Assembly (NCBI RefSeq): GCF_040361275.1
Contig: NZ_APNH01000001.1
Location: 965,001 to 1,029,000, forward strand
Direction of reading: 5' to 3'
DNA: 64,000 nt
DNA from: Salinisphaera sp. T31B1
GTDB lineage: Bacteria > Pseudomonadota > Gammaproteobacteria > Nevskiales > Salinisphaeraceae
Every line of letters begins with the position of its first letter. Positions within the stretch are counted from its first letter, which is position 1. The translations under genes and the position numbers were made by a program. Of this stretch, positions 26,677 through 35,204 are shown one piece after another. The notes beneath the pieces were generated by a model. That model was not told the origin of the DNA, searched no databases, and was given only the letters and a program-made list of their open reading frames with translations.

Positions 26677-27866
26677 GGCGAGCCTGGCTGTTGGTGATCC
26701 GGCTCGGCCGGGACGGGAAGGCGAGCCAGCGAATCGGCCGTCAGGCTGCCCAGATACAGTTGATCACCGGCCTGTTCGACGCTCGTAATCGGGGCGAACG
26801 CCGCATCACGCCGGTCGATCAGGTCCCGTACCACGCGTCCATCGGTGTTCAAGCCCATCAGATGGCCGACATGCGCCGGCTGCGGCTGCAGGATTTCGGG
26901 CAGGTGATAGACGATCTCACGAATCCAGGGATAGCCGGCGACCCGGTCCAGGATCGGATCGCGCGGGGCGAACAGGGCGAGCCAGAACGTATCGCTGCCG
27001 TTGAACGATATTCCGTCGGGAAACCCGGGCAGATTGTCGATGAACACGTCGTGCTGCCCGGCCTTGTCGCCTTTGAGCCAGTAGCGCAGCACGCGATAGC
27101 TGCCGGTTTCGGTGACCAGTACGTAGGCATCGTCGGGTCCGACGGCTACGCCGTTGGCGAACTGCAGGCCGTCGAGCAGAACGCTGGCCTGTCGACTTTC
27201 CGGGTCGTACTTGAGCAGCCGTCCATGTCCGCCGTGCTCGAGCAGATCGGCCCGGTAGTTGTTCTTGCCGTACTTGCTGGAGGCGTCGGTGAAATAGATC
27301 GCCCCGTCGCTGGCCACGTCGACATCGTCGGTGAACGCAAACGGCGCATCGCCCGCGGCATGGGTCAGTACGGTGATATCGCCGTCGGCGCCGACCGCCA
27401 GCAGTCCTTGGTCGGCGTCTGCGACCAGCAGGGTTTGGCCAGCCGTGGGCGCGGGTGAGGCACCGGACGCGCGCGTGAGCTCGGCTTCGTCGGCCGGCCT
27501 GTTCGGCATGTCTGCGTCGTCGAACAGGGGGGCCGCGGCCCAGGCCAGGCCCAGTGGCCGCCCATTGGTCGTGGCGTACACTTCGCCGCCGTTGCCCTGA
27601 GCGTCGAAACGGCGAATCGTGCCGTCTTCGTAGCCGGCGTAGATTCGCCCCCGGTCGTCGACCGCCACGTCTTCGGGCCCGCGGGCCACGCCCTGGGCAA
27701 GTCGGGTCGCGGCGGCAAGTGAACGCGTGTCGGCACCGTCCGCGGCGCTCGGCGGGTCACCGCTGGGCGGCGTCCAGGCCACCGGCGCAAAAGACGATGG
27801 TGCAAAAACGGCGTAGGCGGCAAAACCCACGACCGCGATCACGACGATGAACAGCAGTTTCTTCAT
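26673..27866 (-). CDS. Strictosidine-synthase / SMP-30-like six-bladed beta-propeller protein
   Basis: This 397-aa protein has an N-terminal signal anchor (KKLLFIVVIAVVGFAAYAVF). Repeated blade motifs follow: GPEDVAVDDRGRIYAG, GRPLGLAW, YFTDASSKYG, and the family hallmark LQFANGVAVGPDDAYVLVTETG with FPDGISFNGSDTFWLALF. Relatives (APMAP, paraoxonase-like lactonases) hydrolyse lactones or esters using a Ca2+ in the propeller. A short insert rich in Asp/Pro (around residues 115-140) is unusual. ATG 27866 with GAGG upstream is chosen over an earlier in-frame ATG because it begins the signal anchor. Confidence 0.85.
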   Translation of the reverse strand: MKKLLFIVVIAVVGFAAYAVFAPSSFAPVAWTPPSGDPPSAADGADTRSLAAATRLAQGVARGPEDVAVDDRGRIYAGYEDGTIRRFDAQGNGGEVYATTNGRPLGLAWAAAPLFDDADMPNRPADEAELTRASGASPAPTAGQTLLVADADQGLLAVGADGDITVLTHAAGDAPFAFTDDVDVASDGAIYFTDASSKYGKNNYRADLLEHGGHGRLLKYDPESRQASVLLDGLQFANGVAVGPDDAYVLVTETGSYRVLRYWLKGDKAGQHDVFIDNLPGFPDGISFNGSDTFWLALFAPRDPILDRVAGYPWIREIVYHLPEILQPQPAHVGHLMGLNTDGRVVRDLIDRRDAAFAPITSVEQAGDQLYLGSLTADSLARLPVPAEPDHQQPGSP

Positions 27867-27974
27867 CCAATCCTCGGCGGCGGTTCGAACGCGTGCCGGC
27901 TGGGGCAACGATATGCCCCTCGAGCGGGCAATTCCGTATACTCAAAGACCCTATGCAGCCGGCATTATCCATAA

Positions 27975-28454
27975 ATGAGCGCTGACGTCTCCTCCGATCT
28001 GACGCGTCGTCGTCTGGCCAGCCTGGCCCGGATCGACAAACTTGCGTGGTGGCTGGACGATGCTTTTCGTGTACCGGTCATCAACAAGCGTGTGGGTATC
28101 GATGGCGTGGCCGGCCTGGTGCCTTTCGCCGGCGATCTGGTGGGCGCCGGTCTGTCGAGTCTGCTCGTGATCGAGGCGTTGCGCCTGGGCGCGCCCAAGC
28201 GGGTATGGGCGCGTATGGGGGCGAATGTCGGGATCGATTTCGTGGTGGGTCTTGTACCGATTGTCGGCGATGTGTTCGATATGGCCTGGAAAGCCAACCG
28301 CCGGAACGAAAAGGTGCTGCGACGCTGGCTGGAGGATGTCACCCGTAACGAGGAAAAATCGTCGAAATGGCCCGGCGTCATGGGCGTCGGTCTCGGGCTC
28401 GCCGGGGCATTTGTCGTCACCGTCGTGCTCTGGCGCGCAATGTTCGGCGCATGA
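27975..28454 (+). CDS. DUF4112 membrane protein
   Basis: This 159-aa protein matches DUF4112: an N-terminal helix with LARIDKLAWWLDDAFRVP, then GIDGVAGLVPFAGDLVGAGLS, and the repeated version GIDFVVGLVPIVGDVFDMAWKANRRN. A C-terminal transmembrane helix follows. Function is unknown. Its stop overlaps the ATG of the peroxiredoxin gene (ATGA). Confidence 0.9.
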   Translation: MSADVSSDLTRRRLASLARIDKLAWWLDDAFRVPVINKRVGIDGVAGLVPFAGDLVGAGLSSLLVIEALRLGAPKRVWARMGANVGIDFVVGLVPIVGDVFDMAWKANRRNEKVLRRWLEDVTRNEEKSSKWPGVMGVGLGLAGAFVVTVVLWRAMFGA

Positions 28455-28912
28455 GTGCACATCCTGACGTCGGCGATCGGGCGCCGTTGATCGATCACCT
28501 GGACCATCGCGGCCAGCGTGTACACACCGCGCCCGACGGCCACGCCTGGGTGGTGTATTTCTATCCGCGCGACGGGACGCCGGTCTGTACCCGTCAGGCG
28601 TGCAGCTTTCAGGATCGCCTATCCGAGTTGGAGCGCCTGGATGCGCGGGTCGTCGGCGTGAGCGCCGACGATGCCGCCAGCCATCGAGACTTCGCAGATC
28701 GGCATGGCCTGGGGTTTCCGTTGATCGCCGATACCGCGGGCCAACTGAGTCGGGCCTTTGACGTCGGGCGCGCGCTTGGCGTGGTGTCAAATCGGGTGAC
28801 GTTCGTGATCGACGGTCAGGGCATCATCCGTCTGCGCTATCAGGCGCAGCTGGCCGCCGGTCGCCATGTGGACAAGGCGGCGTCCGTGCTGGCCGATCTC
28901 GACGCCGGCTAG
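28451..28912 (+). CDS. Peroxiredoxin, PrxQ/BCP type
   Basis: This 153-aa thiol peroxidase has a thioredoxin fold with YFYPRDGTPVCTRQACSF. Cys46 is the peroxidatic cysteine, and Cys51, five residues on, is the resolving cysteine, as in alpha-type PrxQ. The usual TPGCT motif is TPVCT here. It reduces hydroperoxides using thioredoxin. The gene overlaps the DUF4112 stop by 4 nt. Confidence 0.9.
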   Translation: MSAHPDVGDRAPLIDHLDHRGQRVHTAPDGHAWVVYFYPRDGTPVCTRQACSFQDRLSELERLDARVVGVSADDAASHRDFADRHGLGFPLIADTAGQLSRAFDVGRALGVVSNRVTFVIDGQGIIRLRYQAQLAAGRHVDKAASVLADLDAG

Positions 28913-28921
28913 GCGAGGGTC

Positions 28922-29293
28922 TCAGCGGCGTACTACCGCCGCCAGCAGCGCGATCCAGCCCACGATCAGCAGGACGCCGCCCAGCGGCGTGATCGCCCCC
29001 AGCCAGCGAATGCCGGTAAGCGCGAGTACATACAGGCTGCCGGAGAACACCAGCGTCCCCGCCGCGAAGCTGACCCCTGCCACCAACAGCGCACCGCCTG
29101 CGCCGGCTTGGCGAGCGAGCAGGCCGACCGCGAGCAGCGCGGCGACATGGAAGAACTGATACTGCACGGCCGTGTGCCAGATCGACTGCATCTCCGGCGA
29201 CAGCCGGTCAGCCAGCGCATGGGCACCGAATGCGCCCAGCAGCACGCCGAGCAGGCCGTACAGACAGGCGCCCACGAGAGCGAACTGGCTCAT
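28922..29293 (-). CDS. DUF423 (YgdD-like) membrane protein
   Basis: This 123-aa protein has four hydrophobic helices. It shows the family pattern LLGVLLGAFGAHAL at the first helix, WHTAVQYQFFHVAALL at the second and FSGSLYVLALTGIRWLGAITPLGG at the third. The function of DUF423 is unknown. It overlaps the stop of the PhzF-like gene, with which it forms an operon. Confidence 0.93.
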   Translation of the reverse strand: MSQFALVGACLYGLLGVLLGAFGAHALADRLSPEMQSIWHTAVQYQFFHVAALLAVGLLARQAGAGGALLVAGVSFAAGTLVFSGSLYVLALTGIRWLGAITPLGGVLLIVGWIALLAAVVRR

Positions 29294-30135
29294 GGCCGGC
29301 CGCCGCCGTCGTTCAGGAACAACCGCCCCTGGGCATAGCGGACCGCGGTCCCGCCCAGATGAACGCGGTCACCGTCGACACGACATTCCACCCGTCCGCC
29401 GCGCTTCGAGATTTGCCGGCCGACCAGTGTGTTCCGACCGAGCCGCTCGGCCCAGTAAGGGGCGAGCGTGCAATGGGCCGAGCCGGTGACCGGGTCCTCG
29501 TCGACGCCATGACCGGGTGCGAAATAGCGCGACACGAAGTCGTGGTCCGCACCGGCGTCTGCCGGTGCGCAGACGATGAAGCCGAGATCGGTCCGTTCCG
29601 ACCAACGTGCCAGCGCGCGCATGTCAGGGCTCAGTGCCGCGATATCCGCAGCATGCTCGAAAATCGCCAGATAGTTGTTGGTCTCCAGCCATTGGCTGGC
29701 CCGCGCGCCCAGGGCCGCATCGAGTGCGGCGGTGTCGGTGGACGCCGGGCAGGGGCGGGCCGGGCGCGCCGGGAAATCCAGCCACAACATGCCGTCGGCG
29801 ACGTCGACGCCCAGCTCACCGGCACGTCGGGTGATAAAACGCAATGGCGGGTCGAAGCCGTCCCGACAGTTGAGCAGCACGTGCGCGCTGGCCAGGGTGG
29901 CGTGTCCGCATAGTTCGACCTCGCAGGTCGGCGTGAACCAGCGCAATTCGTGGGCGGAATCACCCGGCACGATGAATGCCGTCTCGGAAAGATTGTGCTC
30001 GGCGGCGATCGCGGCCATGGTGGCCTCATCGAGCCACTCGTCGAGCACGACCACGGCCGCCGGGTTGCCGGCAAAGACCCGATCGGTGAAGGCATCGATC
30101 TGGTAATAATCGTAGGCGCGTAACAGTTCTGTCAT
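29290..30135 (-). CDS. PhzF-family epimerase/isomerase-like protein
   Basis: This 281-aa protein has the diaminopimelate-epimerase-like fold of PhzF: YYQIDAFTDRVFAGNPAAVV at the N-terminus, LSETAFIV with the catalytic Glu, RWFTPTCEVELCGHATLASAHV, and DEDPVTGSAHCTLAPYWAERLG. The family includes the phenazine isomerase PhzF, but most members, as here without other phz genes, have unknown substrates. DUF423 follows with a 4-nt overlap. Confidence 0.92.
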   Translation of the reverse strand: MTELLRAYDYYQIDAFTDRVFAGNPAAVVVLDEWLDEATMAAIAAEHNLSETAFIVPGDSAHELRWFTPTCEVELCGHATLASAHVLLNCRDGFDPPLRFITRRAGELGVDVADGMLWLDFPARPARPCPASTDTAALDAALGARASQWLETNNYLAIFEHAADIAALSPDMRALARWSERTDLGFIVCAPADAGADHDFVSRYFAPGHGVDEDPVTGSAHCTLAPYWAERLGRNTLVGRQISKRGGRVECRVDGDRVHLGGTAVRYAQGRLFLNDGGGRP

Positions 30136-30225
30136 GAATCGGTCATATGAGGTTGTTATCCAGAGTGCTCTTCAACCGTATCCGGCCACGGCCGGCGGTG
30201 TGACCCCAGCAAGAATACGCCAACT

Positions 30226-32322
30226 ATGTCTGCACGCCCCAAACCTGCCGCCGACCTGCCGCTCGATGCCCCGGAGCTGTTCTTCAATCGCGAGCTGTCG
30301 CTGCTGGAGTTCAACGACCGGGTGCTCGAGCAGGCCCGCGATACGGATGTGCCGCTGCTCGAACGGCTGAAGTTCCTGTGTATTTCCTCGACCAACCTGG
30401 ACGAGTTCTTCGAGGTCCGGGTTGCCGGTCTCAAGCAGAAGGCCGAACTGGTCAATGCGCCGACCGATGCGGACAATCGCACGCCCAGCGACGCCTTGCG
30501 CGTTATCGGCACACGCGCCCATGCATTGGTGGAAAAGCAGTATGCGACGCTCAACGACGAGCTCATCCCCGCGCTCGAAGACGAGGGCATACGCTTTCTG
30601 CGCCGCTCGGAATGGAAGCCCGAACAGCGCGCCTGGCTGGCCGAGTATTTCGAGGAGGAGCTGCTGCCGGTAATCAGCCCGTTGGGGCTGGATCCGGCCC
30701 ATCCGTTCCCTCGTATCCTCAATAAATCGCTGAACTTCATCGTCTCGCTCGACGGTACCGACGGATTCGGCCGCAAGATCGAGCACGCCGTGGTCCAGGC
30801 GCCGCGAGCGCTGCCGCGGGTGATCCAGCTTCCGCCCGAGGCCACAGGCAGCGGGCCGCATGATTTCGTGTTCCTGTCATCGATCATCCACGAACACGTC
30901 GGCGACCTGTTTCCCAGCATGGGTACCTCGGGCTGCTATCAGTTTCGGGTGACGCGCAATTCGGATCTGTTCGTCGATGAGGAAGAGGTCGACGATCTGC
31001 TGCGCGCGGTCGAAGGCGAGTTGCCCTCGCGTCGCTATGGCGACTGTGTTCGTCTGGAGGTGGCCCACAACTGTCCGCAGGCGCTCAGCGACTACCTGCT
31101 GGCGCGGTTCATTCTCGGGCGCGAGGATCTGTATCAGGTCAATGGGCCGGTCAACGTCAATCGGCTCATGGCGCTGCTGGACACGATCGACCGGCCGGAC
31201 CTGAAATACCCGGTCTATACGCCCCGGCTGGCAGCCGAACTCGGCCCCAGCGGAGATCTGTTCGCCGAGATCCGGGCCGCGGACGTGCTGCTGCATCATC
31301 CGTTCGATTCGTTCCTGCCGGTGATCGACTTCGTGCGCCGGGCAGCGGCCGATCCCAAGGTGCTCGCGATCAAGCAGACGCTCTACCGTACCGGCCCCGA
31401 ATCGGCGGTCGTCGATGCGCTGGTCGACGCGGCACGGGCAGGCAAGGAAGTCACCGTGGTGGTGGAGTTGCGCGCACGGTTCGACGAAGCCGACAACATC
31501 GAACTGGCCAACCGTCTGCAGGCCGCCGGCGCGCATGTCGTCTACGGCGTGGTCGGCTACAAGACCCACGCCAAGATGACGCTGATCGTGCGCCGTGAAA
31601 CCGACGGGCTGCACAACTATGTGCATCTGGGAACCGGAAACTACCACCCCAAGACCGCGCGCCTTTACACCGACTACGGACTGTTCTCCTGCGATGCGGA
31701 CCTGGGCAACGACGTCCACGAGATGTTTCTGCAGCTCACCAGTCTGGGCAAGGTATCGAGTCTGGCCCGTATTCTCGATGCGCCGTTCCGGCTGCATCCG
31801 GCGATCATCCAGATGATCGGGCGCGAAGCAGAGCACGCCGCCGCCGGACGTCCGGCGGCGATCGTGGCCAAGATGAATGCGCTGGTCGAGCCGCAGGTCA
31901 TCCGGGCTTTGTATGCCGCGGCACAGGCCGGCGTCGAGATCGATCTGATCGTGCGTGGCGTCTGCTGTCTGCGCCCAGGGGTGCCGGGCGTGTCGGAGAC
32001 CATCCGCGTGCGGTCGATCGTGGGCCGTTTCCTGGAGCATACGCGGGTGTTTCATTTCGCCAACGGCGACGACCCGGTGCTTTATCTGGCCAGCGCCGAC
32101 TGGATGGACCGGAACTTCTTCCGTCGCGTGGAAACCTGCTTTCCCGTCACCCGCGCGGCGTTATATGATCGTGTCAGGCAGGAGCTGGACCTGTATCTGC
32201 ACGACAACAGCCAAGCATGGCTGCTCGGCGCCGACGGGGCCTACCAGCGAGCGACGCCGGCCGATGACGAACCCCGGCTGGCGGCGCAGAAACGCCTGAT
32301 GGAGGGGCCGGGAACGAGCTGA
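30226..32322 (+). CDS. ppk1: Polyphosphate kinase 1
   Basis: The enzyme makes inorganic polyphosphate from ATP. It has 698 aa with the four PPK1 domains. FFNRELSLLEFNDRVLEQA and FLCISSTNLDEFFEVRVA mark the N-terminal domain. The two phospholipase-D-like C-terminal domains contain the phosphorylated His448 in YKTHAKMTLIVRRE and a second conserved His605 near FLEHTRVFHF. VHLGTGNYHPKTARLYTDYG is another signature. No exopolyphosphatase (ppx) gene accompanies it. It is read divergently from the phzF-like gene. Confidence 0.97.
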   Translation: MSARPKPAADLPLDAPELFFNRELSLLEFNDRVLEQARDTDVPLLERLKFLCISSTNLDEFFEVRVAGLKQKAELVNAPTDADNRTPSDALRVIGTRAHALVEKQYATLNDELIPALEDEGIRFLRRSEWKPEQRAWLAEYFEEELLPVISPLGLDPAHPFPRILNKSLNFIVSLDGTDGFGRKIEHAVVQAPRALPRVIQLPPEATGSGPHDFVFLSSIIHEHVGDLFPSMGTSGCYQFRVTRNSDLFVDEEEVDDLLRAVEGELPSRRYGDCVRLEVAHNCPQALSDYLLARFILGREDLYQVNGPVNVNRLMALLDTIDRPDLKYPVYTPRLAAELGPSGDLFAEIRAADVLLHHPFDSFLPVIDFVRRAAADPKVLAIKQTLYRTGPESAVVDALVDAARAGKEVTVVVELRARFDEADNIELANRLQAAGAHVVYGVVGYKTHAKMTLIVRRETDGLHNYVHLGTGNYHPKTARLYTDYGLFSCDADLGNDVHEMFLQLTSLGKVSSLARILDAPFRLHPAIIQMIGREAEHAAAGRPAAIVAKMNALVEPQVIRALYAAAQAGVEIDLIVRGVCCLRPGVPGVSETIRVRSIVGRFLEHTRVFHFANGDDPVLYLASADWMDRNFFRRVETCFPVTRAALYDRVRQELDLYLHDNSQAWLLGADGAYQRATPADDEPRLAAQKRLMEGPGTS

Positions 32323-32424
32323 CTCCGGGCGGCGTGTTTGAACCTGACGTCGCGCCGGCGGTCTGAAGGCGCAGGTTCTTTGCCGGCACGGCCGGCTCAT
32401 GTCCCAATCAAGGGGAAAGCACAG

Positions 32425-33420
32425 ATGAAACAATGGATGACGGGGCTGTTGGCCGCCGTATTGATGCTCACTACCGCCACGGCTGCCATGGCGGCCTCCG
32501 AGCAGGAACAGAAACTCGACGACGCCACCACCGTCGTGCGCCAGTTTGTCGATATCCCCGAAAACGCCATTCCGCCGGCGCTGCTCGGCCAGGCCTATGG
32601 CATCGCCGTGATCCCGAGCGTGCTGAAGGTCGGCTTCGTGCTCGGCGGTCGTCGCGGCAAGGGCGTGCTGTCGGTGCGCACCGCCGACGGCAGCTGGTCG
32701 AACCCGACGTTCATCACGCTCACCGGGGGTTCCATCGGTTGGCAGGCGGGTGCTTCATCGTCGGATATCATCCTGGTGTTCAAGACCCAGCGCAGCATCG
32801 ACAAGATTGCCGATGGCCAGATCAGCCTGGGCGCCGACGCGGCCGTCGCAGCCGGCCCGGTAGGCCGAAGTGCCGGTGCGGCCACCAATCTCGGTTTCGA
32901 TGCCGAGGTGTATTCCTATTCGCGGTCGCGCGGCCTGTTTGCCGGCGTATCGTTGGAAGGCGGCAAGATCGGCATCGATCGGGACGCCAACTGGCTGTTC
33001 TACGACAAGGCCGGTATCGATGCGCTGACGATTCTGCGTAGCAAGGATCACTCGAACATGCCGCAGTCCGGTCAGCGTTTCATCTATACGCTTGACCGCT
33101 ACATGCCGCCCTCGGACGATTTCGATCGCGATGCGGCCACGCGCGGCACGAGCATGGAGTCCGCGGCAACCCAGCAGAACGGATCGGGCAACGCCGGGGG
33201 CTCCAGCGATGCCTACGGCCGCGGCCAGTCCCAGCCCTACGACAGTGGCAGCGGCGTGACCGTTCAGCAGGGCAATTACGATGCCCGTGACAACGATGGT
33301 GCTGCGGCCAACGGCGGCGCCGGCGGCTATGAACAGGCCCCGAGCGGCAATGGCGGATACAACAACAACGCGCCCAGCAACGACGGTAGCTACGGCAGCG
33401 GGGGAAGCAGCGGCTATTGA
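32425..33420 (+). CDS. SYLF (Ysc84/DUF500) lipid-binding-domain protein with Gly-rich tail
   Basis: This 331-aa protein has a signal peptide (1-23, ending AMA). The SYLF domain follows (about 30-225: PPALLGQAYGIAVIPSVLKVGFVLGG, WSNPTFITLTGGSIGWQAGASSSDIILVF, GRSAGAATNLGFDAEVYSYSRSRGLFAGVSLEGG). Bacterial SYLF proteins are periplasmic or envelope proteins thought to bind lipids. The last 90 residues are low complexity, rich in Gly, Asn, Ser and Tyr, which is unusual. ATG 32425 gives the signal peptide. mtgA overlaps its stop by 4 nt. Confidence 0.9.
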   Translation: MKQWMTGLLAAVLMLTTATAAMAASEQEQKLDDATTVVRQFVDIPENAIPPALLGQAYGIAVIPSVLKVGFVLGGRRGKGVLSVRTADGSWSNPTFITLTGGSIGWQAGASSSDIILVFKTQRSIDKIADGQISLGADAAVAAGPVGRSAGAATNLGFDAEVYSYSRSRGLFAGVSLEGGKIGIDRDANWLFYDKAGIDALTILRSKDHSNMPQSGQRFIYTLDRYMPPSDDFDRDAATRGTSMESAATQQNGSGNAGGSSDAYGRGQSQPYDSGSGVTVQQGNYDARDNDGAAANGGAGGYEQAPSGNGGYNNNAPSNDGSYGSGGSSGY

Positions 33421-34130
33421 TCTTTCTGCGCAATCGGTTCTGTCGCTATCTGCTGATCCTGTGCGCTGCGGTCGCGCTCGCGCCCGCGGCGCTCATTCTC
33501 CTGTTCCGGTGGGTCAACCCGCCGGTGACCGCGTACATGCTGCGAGTACACTTCCAGGTTCAACAGGCCAGCGATAGCGACGGGCCGACCCTGTATCAGC
33601 AATGGGTCGGGCTGGATTCGATGGCCGCCTGCATGCCGCTGGCGGCCGTCGCCTCCGAGGATCAGACGTTTCCCACCCACCACGGGTTCGTCTGGTCGGC
33701 CATCGGTGACGCCCTGGCCGACAATGCGTCCGGCTCCACCGTGCGCGGCGCCAGCACGATCAGCCAGCAGACCGCCAAGAATCTGTTCCTGTGGCCGGCC
33801 AAGAGCTATGTGCGCAAGGCGATCGAGGCCTATCTGACGGTCTGGATCGAAGTGTTGTGGCCCAAGCGCCGGATTCTCGAGGTCTATCTCAACATCGCGC
33901 AGTTCGACGACCGCGTGTTCGGCGTGGGGGCCGCCGCCGATCGGCTGTTCGGAACCACGGCCGCCAAGCTGAGCACCCGCCAGTGCGCCGCTCTGGCCGC
34001 CGTGTTGCCTGCGCCCGAACGCTACGATGCCGCTTCTCCGGGGTCGTTCGTGCAAGGGCGTATCGCTTGGATCGAACGCCAGATGCGCCACCTCGGCTCG
34101 GGCTATCTGACGGACACGCTCGCCCGGTAG
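33417..34130 (+). CDS. mtgA: Monofunctional peptidoglycan glycosyltransferase MtgA
   Basis: This 237-aa inner-membrane enzyme polymerises lipid II into glycan strands. It has an N-terminal anchor (about 10-32) and the GT51 motifs AVASEDQTFPTHHGF with catalytic Glu81, GASTISQQTAKNLFLWP, KRRILEVYLNIAQFDDRVFGVGAAA and LAAVLPAPERYDA. The gene uses a TTG start overlapping the upstream stop (TTGA) with GGGGGAAG 10 nt ahead, so it is translationally coupled to the SYLF gene. Confidence 0.95.
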   Translation: MIFLRNRFCRYLLILCAAVALAPAALILLFRWVNPPVTAYMLRVHFQVQQASDSDGPTLYQQWVGLDSMAACMPLAAVASEDQTFPTHHGFVWSAIGDALADNASGSTVRGASTISQQTAKNLFLWPAKSYVRKAIEAYLTVWIEVLWPKRRILEVYLNIAQFDDRVFGVGAAADRLFGTTAAKLSTRQCAALAAVLPAPERYDAASPGSFVQGRIAWIERQMRHLGSGYLTDTLAR

Positions 34131-34187
34131 ATTGTGTACAATGCATTGGGTGATCGTAACGTCAGACCGCGTTGTTGGACTCATTCC

Positions 34188-35204
34188 ATGCTGATCGCTA
34201 GCGACTTCGAGCCGGCCTTCTGGTTGCGCAATGCGCACGCCCAGACGGTCTTCGCGTCCAAGCTGCGACCGCAACCTCCCATCGAGGTCGAACGCGAGCG
34301 TCTGGAACTCGACGACGGCGATTTTCTGGATTTATCGTGGTTGCCCGAGCGTGGACTGGCTGCCGATGCGCCGGTCGTGATTGTCCTGCACGGGCTGAAC
34401 GGGTCGCTCGAATCCAAGTATGCGCGCGGTTTGATGCGGGCCGCCGATAGCCGGGGCGCACGTGCGGTTCTGCTGCATTTTCGGGGAGCGGCCGAACCCA
34501 ATCGGCTGCCGCGCAGCTATCATTCAGGCGAGACCGGCGATCTGGCGACCGTTGTCGAACACGTGGCGCGGCGGTTTCCCAAAGCACCGCTGGCCGGTGT
34601 CGGTTATTCGCTGGGCGGCAACGTGCTGCTGAAATATCTGGGCGAGCAGGGGACACATTCACGGCTGACCTGCGCAACGGCCGTCTCGGTGCCCTACGAT
34701 CTCAAGCGTTGTGCCGAAGCGATCCAGCAAGGGTGGTCGCGGATCTATCAGGCGCATCTGATCAACGGTCTGCGCAACGCATACGAAGCCAAGTTCCGTG
34801 TTCTGGAGGCGCCGTATCCGAGGCCGGACTTTCGCCAGTTACGCGACTTCCCGGCATTCGACAACGCCATCACGGCGCCGCTCAACGGCTTCCGCGATGC
34901 TGAGGATTACTACGCGCAGTCCAGCAGCGGCCCGTTTCTCAAGCACGTACGTACGCCGACGCTGATTCTTCATGCCCGGGATGATCCGTTCATGACACCC
35001 GAGATCATACCGGCGCCGGAAGATCTTTCACCGGCAATTCGCTTCGAGCTGTCCGACCATGGCGGACATGTGGGTTTCGTCGCGGGCGGGCGTTTCGGCG
35101 AACCGGTGTACTGGCTCGAACAGCGAATTCCGGCGTTTCTGGAACGCCATCTGCCTGCGTTCGCCCTCGATGGCGACCGGGGCACAGCGCAGGAGGCCGG
35201 CTGA
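34188..35204 (+). CDS. Alpha/beta hydrolase of the YheT family
   Basis: This 338-aa hydrolase begins at FEPAFWLRNAHAQTVFASKLR, the typical YheT N-terminus. It has the oxyanion-loop HGLNGSLESKYARGLM, the nucleophile elbow GVGYSLGGNVLLKYLGEQG with its Ser, an acid in ILHARDDPFM and the His in LSDHGGHVGFV. Family members are putative esterases of unknown substrate. ATG 34188 is chosen because it starts the conserved region; an earlier in-frame ATG at 34134 adds unconserved residues. Confidence 0.92.
   Translation: MLIASDFEPAFWLRNAHAQTVFASKLRPQPPIEVERERLELDDGDFLDLSWLPERGLAADAPVVIVLHGLNGSLESKYARGLMRAADSRGARAVLLHFRGAAEPNRLPRSYHSGETGDLATVVEHVARRFPKAPLAGVGYSLGGNVLLKYLGEQGTHSRLTCATAVSVPYDLKRCAEAIQQGWSRIYQAHLINGLRNAYEAKFRVLEAPYPRPDFRQLRDFPAFDNAITAPLNGFRDAEDYYAQSSSGPFLKHVRTPTLILHARDDPFMTPEIIPAPEDLSPAIRFELSDHGGHVGFVAGGRFGEPVYWLEQRIPAFLERHLPAFALDGDRGTAQEAG

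Noticed and set aside
29290-30135. Phenazine biosynthesis from the PhzF homologue
   Set aside because: No other phz gene occurs in the window; most PhzF-family proteins are unrelated to phenazines.
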